Assembly: GCA_964006375.1 (NCBI GenBank) | Contig: OZ023265.1 | Location: forward strand, 7,751,660 to 7,815,659 | From: Tillus elongatus | Lineage: Eukaryota; Arthropoda; Insecta; Coleoptera; Cleridae | Direction: 5' to 3' | Length of the DNA: 64,000 nt | In this document: positions 11,977-25,031 of the stretch, in pieces | How positions within the stretch are numbered: the stretch's first letter is position 1 | Layout of the letters: the number at the start of each line of letters is the position of its first letter | Position numbers and translations under genes: made by a program | The notes under the pieces: generated by a model | The model's input: the letters and a program-made list of their open reading frames with translations, nothing else | The model's database searches: none | Told to the model about the DNA's origin: nothing

Positions 11977-12770
11977 CTAAATCAATGCCGATTCCTCCCC
12001 CTCGCCGCAGAGTCTGCATACGAGGTCCCCCTCGAACCGCCCCATGTTATACAGGTGTTTCTTGACGGCCATGTGTCCCGTTAAGAGATCTGTTATGTTT
12101 TTGAGCTCTCCTATAATAAGATTTAGCAGCTCTCTTTGAACTGGGTTCGTCAATGATTGACTTCCCATGTCTGATCCCTGGACAGTCTGCCCAGTACACC
12201 TTGTGTTGGTTTCTGACCCAGGACTTAATGGTTCCCCTTGGTCACGCCCAGAGCCGGTTCTGGTCACATAAATGGTTCTGCTGACCCTCTCGTCGCGAGA
12301 GTGTCAGCTTCTTCATTGCCTTTGACCCCCCGAGTGGCCCGGCACCCAGATTACGGCGACCTAATTCTGCCCAGCCAGGTCGCTCGTATCGTCTCGGCAG
12401 TCACTCACCAGCCAGGAATTCACCAGTGGGCTACTTAGGGCCTTAAGGGCTGCCTGGCGGTCTGTGGCTATGAGGATCCGCTTGCTGGTGTAGCCCCTCC
12501 TCTTGTTCTCCCGCACACAGTGCAGGATGGCGTACATCTCGGCCTGAAAGACCATTGCATGGGCTCCGAGGGAAATACTATGACTTACCCTCGGTCCTTC
12601 CGAATAAACACCTACCCCCGTCCCATGCTCCCCGCCGGATCGTCTGTGGACCAGACAAGCGCCCCGTGGTATGCCCGGCGTCTCCTCCCGCCATGCCCCA
12701 CGGTTTCTGAGTCTCTCAGTCACTTACTTTGTCATCAATTCCTGGAATGTGCGCTTTTATAAACCATCAA
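11977..12770 (-). mobile_element. LINE-B fragment, RNase H region
   Basis: Minus-strand reading gives GVGVYSEGPRVSHSISLGAHA, VFQAEMYAILHCVRENKRRGY, TDRQAALKALSSPLVNSWL and, nearer the 3' end, KNITDLLTGHMAVKKHLYNMGRFEGDLVC. This is RNase H plus the start of the zinc-knuckle domain of LINE-B. The second conserved Asp motif reads TDRQ where TDSQ is expected, and frameshifts break the frame. Both ends are truncated. Confidence 0.85.
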
Positions 12771-12921
12771 GGATCAAGGTATTATTTAGCAACAACAATA
12801 AATGTGAAACTACCACCATCTCAATGCATAAATGATATCAGTCATACACATAAACCTTTTCTCCACTTAACGGTGTATATTTGAAATATTTATACATCTA
12901 ATCCACAACGTAACATAAATC

Positions 12922-12923
<2 letters not shown>

Positions 12924-13005
<82 letters not shown>
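12924..13005. repeat. (TA)n microsatellite, stand-alone
   Basis: Pure TA tract without AT-core element flanks, located about 150 bp beyond the LINE-B fragment. Confidence 0.9.
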
Positions 13006-13007
<2 letters not shown>

Positions 13008-13372
13008 TAACGATGCAGAATGACTTGAGCTATATGTGCCCCATAATTTCCAAAATCGATAAAAATGTGTATGTATTGTATTCTTTCTGCAATCAGCGAT
13101 TCATTTTTGAAGCCTTGTTCCAACTGAAACAAAGTTACTCCGAATGTACGTTAATCAGGTGGAATAACGTTACGTGGGAATTTTGTCTGACGCATACCAG
13201 GGATATTACGTTTACCTACTACATACAGAGAATAAATTATTTACAGATGATAGGAACGCGTATGTTTATCTTGGAACCATGCGAATGAACTTCAAAGAAA
13301 AGTGCATTTGAAACGGAAATAAATTATGTGGCTATAGAAACTTTCATCAACTTAGATAATCAAGAAAAAGTC

Positions 13373-15110
<1,738 letters not shown>

Positions 15111-15519
15111 TATTAATAATTCAATAAATAATATTTGAATAATGAAAATTGGTAATCTTCATTTAGCTAATGAAATAACAAGTTTGTAATATAAAAACAT
15201 TTGAATGAAAACTCGCTGCCATAACTTACTTGCTTCATTAACGTTTTCTAAGAGTTTTTCGATTTTCTGGATTATATTTATATTATTTTTTACCCAACGT
15301 TGGCCTATTTCTGGTGTTAGGGCCAATCACGAACGTCATTACAATACAGTGTTACCTTATTATGTGTATATTTTAATCAATTTTCTCTATTCTCTATACA
15401 AATTCTCTTCTTGGGTAAAATACTACAAATTTTTTACGTTCTGACTTTGGATAATTCGCAGATAATTCAATATCCCATTCGAAAGGCAAAGCATCCAACT
15501 TGCTCAAGCACAATTCTAC
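15111..15519. other. Spacer, nothing recognised
   Basis: An open frame at 15205-15444 is hydrophobic and AT-driven and matches nothing I know. A single AT-core end remnant (CATAACTTACTTGCTTCAT) lies near 15217-15240. Confidence 0.35.
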
Positions 15520-15532
15520 AGCCTTAATAGAC

Positions 15533-15696
15533 AAGAAGTACACTTGGAGAACCCAAATCACCAGAATTTTTCTTCCTCTGAAGATGTTGACATGGTCAAC
15601 GAAACGATCGTAAGGTCTCTGAAATATGTGTTGTGGTGATTTGCATTCTCCAAGTGTACTTATTAGCGCTGATCACAGGTTCCAGTTTTCACAAAG
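15533..15696 (+). mobile_element. 164-bp hammerhead-bearing insertion with 13-bp TSD
   Basis: The insertion is flanked by identical copies of AGCCTTAATAGAC (15520-15532 and 15697-15709). Inside, arms near 15537-15563 and 15633-15658 are inverted repeats (AAGTACACTTGGAGAA against TTCTCCAAGTGTACTT) that bracket a hammerhead motif. The size, target duplication and ribozyme suggest a Penelope-like or retrozyme-like retroelement end. No reverse transcriptase is present. Confidence 0.7.
15575..15615 (+). ncRNA. Hammerhead ribozyme-like motif, intact core
   Basis: CCT (15575-15577), CTGAAGA (15578-15584), T, stem II of six perfect pairs GTTGAC/GTCAAC with an ATG loop (15586-15600), GAAA (15601-15604), C-GATC-G (helix III, palindromic), TA, AGG (15613-15615) pairing back to CCT. 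Every invariant hammerhead position is present. The predicted cut is after A15612. Helix I is only three pairs in isolation, but the surrounding inverted arms could bring the ends together. Confidence 0.7.
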
Positions 15697-15759
15697 AGCC
15701 TTAATAGACGTTATATTGCAGTTACCTGTAAAAAAACATTTTCTAAGAAAATATATGAG

Positions 15760-15835
15760 TCAAGTGATGATTTGAACCTAGGACTTCGTTTAGTAGGAGG
15801 GCTCTCTACCCACTGAGCCACTGAGCCACTGAGGC
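15760..15835 (-). repeat. tRNA-derived SINE head or tRNA pseudogene
   Basis: On the minus strand TGGCTCAGTGGGTAGAG matches an RNA polymerase III A box, and GGTTCAAATC about 40 bases later matches a B box. A duplicated CTCAGTGG precedes the A box. The acceptor stem does not close cleanly, so a functional tRNA is unlikely. Confidence 0.5.
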
Positions 15836-15849
15836 AGCTGGTATTATCG

Positions 15850-16339
15850 GTGATTATATTAATTTTCTGGATACGTATATTTTTTCATAATTTGCAGAAT
15901 GTGTAAATTTTATAGATTTTTGAAATCGTTATCATGTTAATTTTTCATTTAAGAAGTTTACGCTGCGCTTTTAATATTTTGATCCAATTAAATTCAAGAC
16001 AAGCGTGTTTAGTCACAAAAGTACATATTGGATTTTGTGTAAAAATAAAAAGGCCTACTTTCTTATGTTTTATCAGAGGGTCAACCTTACAAGTACTTTT
16101 ATTGTATAATTTTATAGATATGTATATTTTTCTCTATACACCTAAAGGAAAATGCAAACATCGATTACTAAGTTACGAGATCATAATTCAGTGGCAAAAA
16201 TTATCTATTAAAAGCATGTAATAATTGGACCAACTAAGGTTGACCTCTCGATCCTAAAAAAATCTAACAATAATACTTAACATCGTCTTAACTAATATAA
16301 ATTATTTAACAGTTGTCATATATACACTATAATATATTA
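15850..16339. other. AT-rich spacer, nothing recognised
   Basis: The 95-codon frame at 15934-16221 has no recognisable motif. Confidence 0.35.
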
Positions 16340-16469
16340 TATAGAGGCTGTCCCAAAGCACATAGGCTTACACGATTATCTTTTTTATTAATTGAGCTGG
16401 AGAATCTCCTAAATAGGAAAGGTAGTGCAGGATTTTGAACCCAACAGAAAAAAAAAATGAATACATATT

Positions 16470-17062
16470 CTTCACTTAATATTCTATTCAGCAAAAACTA
16501 AAAATCGCAATTTTCAAAAGTGTCATTCGATAGTTGTAATTGTTTTCTGGAAAATGAGTATCGAAAATTTTTACTTAAACTTGCATTTGTGAATCAAAGT
16601 TTTTTAAGTGTACGTACTTTTCGCGGGTTACAGCACCCTGTATAATGCTGTACTAATATCTCGTGTTAGTATAGTAATAGGATGGAAGCAGTCGTTCACC
16701 GCGGAAATAAGAAAACCGCTGATTAATTATAGTCAACATAATTATTTAGTTTAATCCACGTGAACGGTTGTCCTGTAAAGTTCTGTATTCGTCCCCCCTT
16801 TATTTATTGTATACCAGTGATCTGCCACATATTATAATGTCAACGTGTAGTTTGCCTACAATGTCAAAGTATACGATGACCTCATAATATCGAGAAGTGC
16901 TTTGTATCGTATGTCGGAAAAAAGAATCCGCAGTGAAGCAAACTATTCTTCACTTAATAATCTATTCAGTAAAAAACTAAAAATCGCAATTTTCAAAAGT
17001 GTCATTCGGTAGTTGTAGTAGTTTACTGGGAAAGGAGTATTGAAAACTTTTTACTTAAACTT
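16470..17062 (+). mobile_element. CR1/Jockey-superfamily LINE RT fragments, duplicated
   Basis: A segment around 16780-16920 reads as the RT finger-palm region (SSVFVPPLFIVYTSDLPHIIMSTCS, compare the [21 protein letters not shown]-like consensus pattern). A block starting near 16466 (ATTCTTCACTTAATATTCTATT) is repeated at 16943, so the LINE piece is a partial direct duplication. All frames are broken. Confidence 0.6.
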
Positions 17063-17073
17063 GCTTTTGTGAA

Positions 17074-17345
17074 AGGCTAGATGCATTCTCACAACAATTA
17101 GAACCGTAGACCGGTCTCGCTCTCAACCGGTCTACGGTTCTAATTGTTGTGAGAATGCATCTAGCCTTACACACTTTGTCCCTATGTAAGGGTAGAAATG
17201 GGCCAGGGCTGAAAATTTATTAAATTGTTAGTTGGTTGTATACAGTCTCAATTTTTTAACACTTTGTGTTATTTGGAGCTGGCGTGACAACATATTACTT
17301 GGTTCCACAACTAGGTGGCGACACGCTCACCACTCACTTAGTGTT
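17074..17345 (+). mobile_element. Solo retrozyme-like insertion with 11-bp TSD
   Basis: The insertion is bounded by identical GCTTTTGTGAA copies (17063-17073 and 17346-17356) and interrupts the LINE sequence. Its right part (17126-17345) matches the ~316-bp unit of the tandem array at 54.7-58.2 kb, from hammerhead helix III onward. Its left part (17074-17115) is a perfect inverted copy of 17126-17167 across a 10-bp spacer. The 5' half of the hammerhead (CTGACGA and most of stem II) is missing. Confidence 0.8.
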
Positions 17346-17419
17346 GCTTTTGTGAATAAAGTTTTTTTAAGCGTACATACTTTTCGTGTCCGCGTGAACG
17401 GTGTTTTCTTCGACCCGTA

Positions 17420-18330
17420 GCAAGTGGTGCCCTGCAAGGTTCTGTGTTCGTACCCCCTTTATTTATTGTATACCAAGTATCTGCCACATATTATAACATC
17501 AACGTGTAGTTTCCTTGCCGACAATGTCAAAGTATACGATGATCTCTCATAATATCGAGAAGTGTACTACAAGATCATCTTCAGAGTTTACAGCAGTCGC
17601 TTCCGCTTAACATCTCAATGCTTTGTATTGCATGTCGGAAAAAAGAATCCGAAGTATAATTATTACATTTGTGGTATTAAGCTCACTGCAGTAAAGCAAC
17701 AAACCGATCTGCGATTAATTGTAACAGAAGACCTGGGTTGGTCACCACATGTCGACCACATTAAATCTACGACCAATTGTATGCCATTGCTCACCCCAAA
17801 ATGATTATACTATATAACCCCTTAGTGAGCCAAGTTACTTTACATCACCTACCTAAGATCCCTACTAGAATTAGGCGCACCAGCTTGGTATCCAGACCTA
17901 TCCAGTGATCGTGAGCGGTTAAAGAGGATGAATCTAGCAACGAGCCAGTTGCCGTATAATAGCTAAAGACCTAGTTACCAGAAAATGTTGCATGCTCAAG
18001 TTCTAACAACGTTCACGTAAAGACGGAAGTGTGGCGATTTCATCATGACCTCCCCATCTTACACGGCTTTCTGAGTGTCAACTTGGACAGCATATTTACT
18101 TTAAATTTAAAATGCCACCTTCAAGGACACCATTTTAAGCTACGCCGGGAAATACTCAACATTCGATGCCGCCAAATCCATCTATGTCGTGTCTTCAATG
18201 CATGGAACAGTTTTCCTGCGTCTGTGATCAGTGTTAGATCGGTTAATTCATCTAAGAACATCTATGACACTTACCAACATTATTTTATTTATCTCTTTCT
18301 TTTTGCATTCAAATTAATCATCTCTCTGTC
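17420..18330 (+). mobile_element. CR1-like LINE, RT thumb and C-terminal fragment
   Basis: Plus-strand frames give the RT segment (LPHIITSTCSFLADNVKVYDD), then DLRLIVTEDLGWSPHVDHI (post-RT motif), then near 18120-18260 GHHFKLRREI and VFNAWNSFPASVISVRSVNS. The last is the C-terminal WNSLP signature of CR1-type proteins. Frameshifts separate the three pieces. The copy carries no 5' region. Confidence 0.75.
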
Positions 18331-18449
18331 CAATCTTGTTATATCCTCGTACAAGTACCTATAGGATGATTTATACAGATTGCACACAGCCCTGTCACAG
18401 TGGTTGTGGTCTCTGTCTTAACCTGATTGGGTCGTATGTTGTCTGTATC

Positions 18450-19080
18450 TTCTACATATGAGTTCTCAATTGCATTACTGACACGGTCACTGGGTTGTCT
18501 CCCCTAGGAGTTGTCAGGACGATGATTTCGATCTCTCGTATGACTTCGTATCTTAAATGGGCTAGCTGCTGTTCAAATACGATTCTGTTTCTCTTTATTA
18601 CCCTTACCTGATCGGAAAGTTTTTGAGCTGTCATTGGCAGAGTTGGGTATTTGCGTTAAAATCCTATTAGTAGGTTGTCTCTGTACATTATCCTGTCTGT
18701 TTTTTCTTTAGTAATGCAGTATTACATGCGCATGATGAATGTATTAATTTCTGTTGTCCACTTCATGCGTGTACGTCTGATTTCAGCTTGAGTGGTATCG
18801 GGTGGTAGATGATCCTCTATTCGCGCAACACTTTCAGCAGGTGTGTTCTTGCGGATGTACTGGGCTGTGGATCGGCTGTGACAGATTCTGGTTCCCCGGT
18901 ACTTGTCCGCTTGTTCAACATAGTACCACTAACGGATCGCATACTGCCAGGTCCAGCGTTAGCTCCAGACGCGCCGTAGCGCTCCCCAGGCAGTGGCTCT
19001 ATAACTCTATTCCTCAAAATTTTTTCTCCATCATAATATGGGTTTTACCCCCGTTAGCCTATCCACGAGAGAAGTTGTGA
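18450..19080 (-). mobile_element. RLE-type LINE, N-terminal part
   Basis: The minus-strand reading gives RRTRMKWTTEINTFIMRM, then TLPMTAQKLSDQVRVIKRN and REIEIIVLTTPRG, plus an upstream acidic/Ser-Thr-rich stretch at 18817-19017. This resembles the N-terminal region upstream of RT in the LINE family whose C-terminal endonuclease domain lies at 19.5-19.9 kb. The family identification is from memory of similar insect proteins. Stops are present. Confidence 0.45.
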
Positions 19081-19514
19081 AGTACGACGTACAAGCTCGT
19101 GTGGTTCACTGTGTCGTCGAGGTCACACTCCTACTAGGAGAACAGACTCACCTCTTATCGTTCGTTCATCCGCCCTATTAACCGTTGACTAAACGATGTC
19201 CTCTTGGTCTACGGGAGCACGAATCTCCAATCTTCCCTATCTGAAAGACTTTTCCCTATCTGCTCATTGGGGACGCGCGCGATACAGATTACAGGATTCC
19301 CCACGGGGGAATATTATTATTATTGATATAAGCGTTACACTTTCTCAGTGTTACTACTGGTAACCTTTTGACCGACCCCCCCCCCCCTCGCGCGCAACGT
19401 TGGGGCTCGGCTCGGTGGATGGGGATGAAATTCATCATATCCCATTATGCCGATATTATCAGTGGAGTCCAACTTCCGGTGCTCCAACACAGCAGACATG
19501 TTTGAGGTCGCCAC

Positions 19515-19904
19515 TTAACTGAGGAATTTTCGGACTATGTGGCATGTTTGCAGCAGAACCGCCCTCTGCCCCACGTTGAGGATGTTATTTGGTAGTCCGA
19601 GTTCCTTTAGATTTCCCATGAAATTTTTGGTGACTATTCCTTCCGCCGACATTACGAAGGGACATATAGTCACCCTCTGGAGTTTCCATACGTTTCTTAC
19701 TTCATATGCCAAGTTTTCATACTTGGTGATCTTTTCAATTTCAGTTTTCTGAATGTTATGGGACAGCGGTACAGCAATATCTATGATCACAGCAAGCCTC
19801 ATCTGTTTGTTTATCAGGACAATGTCTGGCCTATTGAAGTCCACAGTGCGGTCCGTTATCATGGGTCGGTCCCAGTACAGGAGAAAGTTCGCCGACTCCA
19901 GCAC
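19515..19904 (-). pseudogene. Restriction-like endonuclease domain of RLE LINE, fragment
   Basis: This 129-codon open frame contains RPDIVLINKQ followed by VIIDIAVPLSHN, the PD...D core of a restriction-like endonuclease, then KYENLAYEVRNVW and the C-terminal ending AVLLQTCHIVRKFLS. Such domains end the single ORF of R4/Dong/NeSL-like LINEs and nick the target for reverse transcription. RT is absent. The N-terminal piece lies downstream on the same strand, so the two parts are out of order. Confidence 0.65.
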
Positions 19905-20760
19905 CGCCTCCGGAGAATACTCTTTGACTTTTTCTGTGTAGAACAGTAAGCTACTTTTTATTCTTTCTGGTAAAATGTATTGTCACTGAAGCAAATTAAT
20001 AGTTATCATCACAATCTGAGGTCTGAGGTCTATGTCGCCTTGTCCAATCCAAACACCCTTCTTCTCGCTTACTCTGTTTCCTCCTTTTTCTGGCTGAGGT
20101 AGGATCACGAAGGGTCTAACCCGAGATGCTGTAATTCAGATGCTACATTAAAAATGAAAGGAATATCATCTTACTGTCAGCTGTAACCTTTACATTCCAC
20201 AGGTTATTGCCACTGCTCTTATTTAAACATTTAAATCTTACAACCGCCATCGGCTAATCCAGCACCAAACTGTACACCCACTGCCATCTGTTCGACGATG
20301 GCTGATACACAGCTCAAGTCTTTAACCACACCTGTACAGATCCCTGTAACCAAGTCACCTAACGATAAATACTGAAATTACGTGCGTGCGCATGAGGCTG
20401 GTGGGTGTTCCAGAATGTACAATCTATACCTGACAATATATTACATTATTTGGTGAATTTTCCTCATTTTTAAACAGCCTAATCCAATATAGCGCCTGTA
20501 AGAAATTGAGTTTTAAAGTTTTTTATTTAATTACGCCGCTTATAGGTTTTTGAAAAATTACAATATATTTTTAACATATATTTTTTGTTAGGCAACAAAT
20601 AAAAAAGTTACATGACCTTTAGGAAAATGCATATTTTTCGTTTTTGTAAATAAAATTTGTATCAATTAAAATCGAATTGTATTTTTAAGGATGGATATAA
20701 TATTCTACACTACATTGTTTGTTTAGCTACCGTCTATCTTTACTAATAACGAATATATAT
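19905..20760. other. Spacer, nothing recognised
   Basis: No gene or named repeat was identified. The 20400-20760 part is AT-rich. Confidence 0.35.
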
Positions 20761-20799
20761 GGGTAAACTTATGTATTTTGGAACAGCCTCTATAGTGAC

Positions 20800-21870
20800 A
20801 ATAATTACTTTTTTTACAGATAAATTATGCATACCTATATATCTGGAATGAAAAATAGGATTGATTCTTCATATATTATGTACGACGAATTATTATTATT
20901 ATTACATTAGTGCATAAATGCTGGTTATGTATATGTAAGTTTAATATCGAACATGGCGGCCTGTTATCTACAATTTCACATACATTTTAGCTAAACGAAG
21001 GTATTTTATTGTTACATTTATTTACAAAGTATCAGAGTAATTTCTAAAAATTAGTTTAGAAAGTATTATTTGCACCATTAACTGGATATGTTTCAAGTGT
21101 AAACAGATGCAATAAATGACAATACAAATACATAATTAAAAAATGTGCATAATTATCCTGAAAAACATACTTAAAAAAAACGCATCGCACAAAAAAAAAT
21201 GTAATTCTCTGCCCGAAAAACCTCCAGATACCAATTCTGAAACGAAAAGCTTGTAGGAATAGTACTAGCTATATATTTCTTATACAATTATACAGTGTGT
21301 TGTACAAACAAGTTCAAAGTTGTGCCTGAAGAACACGATGTAAAATATATATTATATATATCCAAACAAACAGGTACCAAAAATTAGAGATGGCAGCAGT
21401 TGAGAGATATATTTTCATCCCCAGTTTGTATTTCTAATTTGGGCAGAATATACTTTGACAAATTGTAATATTTTATCTTCGTCACTTCAAAAAATAAGAC
21501 AGGGTGACATTTTAGAGTCGTACTATAATACAGCTGGTCCAAATTTTATCGATAAAATGTCAGTGACGTTTCGTCAGGTAGTTTTAAATTGGAAGTTAAA
21601 TAAACATATTTTTAGAGCTCTAATTTTTGAAATACGTGGTATTGAATCTTTACGAAAATAAAAATAAGATTGTTTGGGATAATAATAAATTGACTATTAG
21701 GAATAATTCGAATGTTTTCACAATATCAAAGCTAAATGAGCTGCACAACATTGTGGTCGCACTGATAAGTTAATTAATCCTGTAACGAAAATCTAGACCT
21801 AGTTTCGCTTTCTTTTAATATAATTTCTACGCCGCTAACTAAAATACACCTTTGACTATTTTCGTAGAGT
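20800..21870. other. AT-rich spacer, nothing recognised
   Basis: A 68-codon frame at 21455-21661 shows no known motif. Confidence 0.35.
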
Positions 21871-22114
21871 CCTTGTTTAATTTAGACCAAAAAAAGCCTC
21901 TCGCATTTTTTCGTAGCATGCAAACTTTTGAAGAATTCTACGGTAAATTGCTGGAAGACATATTTTCATTCACCAGCCATCCGCACCTAACTTCCATTTG
22001 GCATATCTAGAGGTAAGTCTTCCATCAATTCATCGTAGAATACTTTGACACAGTACACACTACGAAAAAAATGCATTACACATTTTTCGGTCTAAATCAA
22101 ACAAGAAATAAAAA
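21871..22114. repeat. Foldback repeat, ~90-bp imperfect arms
   Basis: Left arm 21871-21958 and right arm 22016-22114 are imperfect inverted repeats (outer TTGTTTAATTTAGACC against GGTCTAAATCAAACAAG; inner CTGGAAGA against TCTTCCAT). There is no coding content. It looks like a MITE or foldback element. Confidence 0.6.
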
Positions 22115-22169
22115 TTGTATAATAGCCAGGGGGGTATAAATAATTTAAAACAATATACAACACTATGTC

Positions 22170-22475
22170 CAGATCTTTTTTTTATTTAATTTCAACAACA
22201 CACCACGAGGGCTTACAGCCTAAATACTATCGTACCGTGGGTGTTGGCAAGGGGGAAAGAGGCAACTTGTTAATTCTGGGCTTGAAGGTTTGGAGGTTCG
22301 GAGGAGAAGGAAAAACATGTGCCGGCAAGGAATTCCACAACTTGGAAGTCCTCGGGACAAAAGAGCGGGCATAACAAGATGTTTTATCTGGATCTGGACA
22401 GTAAATTAATCTCCGCCATTGTATTGAATAACTTATTACCGGAAGTACTAAATTGTAGAGCCCATTTATCATTGA
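22170..22475 (-). mobile_element. L2/CR1-like LINE 3' fragment
   Basis: The minus strand encodes TSCYARSFVPRTSKLWNSLP followed by AHVFPSPPNLQTFKPRINKL, nearly identical to the C terminus of the LINE at 59.7-61.3 kb. The 3' end on the minus strand is a short A-rich tail near 22180. It is strongly 5' truncated. Confidence 0.8.
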
Positions 22476-22879
22476 TACTGCGATAACCTCTAAACGATTT
22501 CATTTAGCCAGTTCTTGAACATTTCAAAAAATCTTCATTTTTCGTAAAAATTTAGCACCTGTATTTAAAAAACTTAAGCCCTAAAGACATTAAGTTCATT
22601 AAAACTTTTCTGTTTAAACTCACTCGAAGAATTGCAACTGACATTTTAGTAGTGCAAACTTTGACCGGCCTGTATTTAGTTTTGAGATTTCATTAGCATT
22701 TTATTTCTTTGACGACCGTCTGTTTCAGCGACTACAGTGAATCACCGACGCCAGAAAGCAGTTTCAACTTAACATTATGAAAATTTTGCCGAACCCCTTG
22801 TTTTCTGGAGATAAATACATTTAAAGAGTCAAGCATCGCGAGGTGCAAGGTCGAAACAGTACCGGAATAAAAATTTGAT

Positions 22880-24090
22880 ACTATAGCACAATATACAGGC
22901 AGTGATATTTTAAATGTCGATACCATTGGCATCTCTAAAACTATAAGAGATACCCGTTCGTTAAACTGGGCTAACGTTAGACAATAATTCTAAGGGCTTT
23001 TGACAAATCCTGTCAGATTTGAAAATAGTTTGTAGGTCAGTAGATATAAACGAGAACCTAATATTCCAAAACTAGGCATCTATTCCAGAACTTAAATTTT
23101 TTATGTAGAGTCATAATTTGCTTTCCTGGTTTACAAGGTTATCACAAAAATCTCATAGGTTTTTTGGCTACCATGGTATATAATATAGAGGCGGGGATAT
23201 TTTAAATGTCGATACCATCGGCATCTCGAAAACTATAAGAGATACCATTTCGTTGAACTGGTCTAAGGCTGCGTCATTATAAGGGCGTTTGAGAAGTACT
23301 TTCAAATTTAAAAAGGGTTGATAGGTCACTAGATATGAGTGAAGATCTAAGAACTGGCATTTGTCTCCCTTAATAATCCAAAATAGGTATCTATTCCAGA
23401 ACATAAAAATGTTATGCATGGTCATAGTTTGCTATCCTAGTTTACAAGGTTATCATAAAAATCTGATACCTTTTTTAGCCACTATGGTATAAAATATAGA
23501 GGCAGGGATATTTTAAATGTCGATACCATTGGCATCTCGCAAACTATAGGAGATACCAGTTCGCTGAACTGGTCTAACGCTGCACAATTATAAGGGAGTT
23601 TGAGAAGTCCTTTCAAATTTGAAAATGATTCGTAGGTTACTAGATATGAGCGAAAAACTGAGTACTGGCATTTTTTCTTCCCTTAATATTCCAAAACTAG
23701 GTATCTATTCCAGGACTTAAAAATTTTATGCAGGATCATAATTCGCTATCCTCGTTTACAAGGTTCTCACCAAAATCTCATAGGTTTTTTGGCCATCATG
23801 ATATATAATATAGAGGCAGGGATATTTTAAATGTCGATACCATCGGCATATCGAAAACTATACGGGATACCAAATGTCGAACTGGGCTAACGCTGCACAC
23901 TTTCAAGTTTGAAAATGGTTCGTAGGTTACTAGATATGAGCGAAAACCTACGAACTGGCATTTTTCCTTCCCTTAGTATTCCAAAGGTAGGTATCTACTT
24001 CAGAACTTTAAAATTTTATTCGGCCCATAATTTGCTATCCTCGTTTTCAAGGTTATCGCAAAAAATTCATACGTTTTTGAGCCACGATGA
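22880..24090. repeat. Tandem satellite-like array, four ~290-315-bp units
   Basis: The block GATATTTTAAATGTCGATAC recurs at about 22904, 23196, 23507 and 23821. Each unit continues through GAGATACC, AAGTCCTTTCAAATTTGAAAA-like and GGTATCTATTCCAG-like blocks and ends with TTTTTGGCCACCATGGTATA-like sequence. Units differ by substitutions and small indels. I see no ORF, polymerase III box or hammerhead core in them. Confidence 0.85.
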
Positions 24091-24415
24091 TCAACTCTGT
24101 TTTGTTATGGACATCACTGAGTTTAGTTTGGTTAAAGTAATAGGTCAAAATTTACAGAAAAATTAGGTGCTTTGAAAAAAAGACGAAAACTTCACAAAAA
24201 TGTCTTCAAATTTTTTACACCTTTGTGTTATAAGTGCTCAAAAATCATTTAACATATTAAGTGCACCAAATAATTAATTTTGGCAAACAATTGTTTTTAT
24301 CTGGTAAAGTATGTGACATTTCAAAATTACACGTTGCATACGAAGGGAAAATACGGTCTTCTAACCTAAAGCTACATGTTTAAATATTTCAGGTGTCAAA
24401 ATCACTCGCTTTTTA

Positions 24416-24932
24416 GTACAGGCAGTAGAGAATTTTTTTCTGCATTAAACTACAGAAGTTTTTTTTTGACAGATAGGTTCAGAATTACGTACTGAATGTA
24501 AAAACACAAAATCCTTACAAATTAGGAGGGCGAAAGTGCCGCCATTTTGAGAAAAACCGTTTCGACCTATATCTCCATAACCGTGCACTTTAGGCCAAAA
24601 ATAATTATAACCTTTATTGTAGATAATTGCATTTTTTATCTTTTTTGTTAATTTTTTTTGGTATCACCCACCGTTTACAACTTATACGACTATTAGCATT
24701 CATTTATTGACTTTTTTACCTATATCTTTGTTAATAATTGTTTAAAAAATACAATGCTTATAACTTAACTTTTCAATCTACAAATTTTCTAGAACTTTTA
24801 CTTAAAACTTTTTTTTATAAAATTATTAGTGCATTTTCTTTAACAAAAATAAGACCCCGACTTTGGAATTTTGAAAAAAAATTGAAATAGGCGCTAATTA
24901 TGCCCCCTAGAACACATATCCGGGGTCAGTTT

Positions 24933-25031
<99 letters not shown>

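Larger units (their letters stand above)
16342..20792. mobile_element. Pair of ~29-bp terminal inverted repeats with TA flanks
   Basis: The left end reads TAGAGGCTGTCCCAAAGCAC and the right end (reverse complement) TAGAGGCTGTTCCAAAATAC. Both are bordered by TA (16340-16341 and 20793-20794). This suggests either one 4.45-kb TA-inserting DNA element whose interior was replaced by other repeats, or two separate remnants. No transposase is visible between them. Confidence 0.4.

Noticed and set aside
19753..19949. Plus-strand frames opposite the RLE endonuclease fragment
   Set aside because: They are antisense shadows of the minus-strand domain.
22880..24090. Hammerhead motif in the ~300-bp satellite
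   Set aside because: GAAA occurs (GAGCGAAAACC) but no CTGANGA partner lies at the right distance on either strand.
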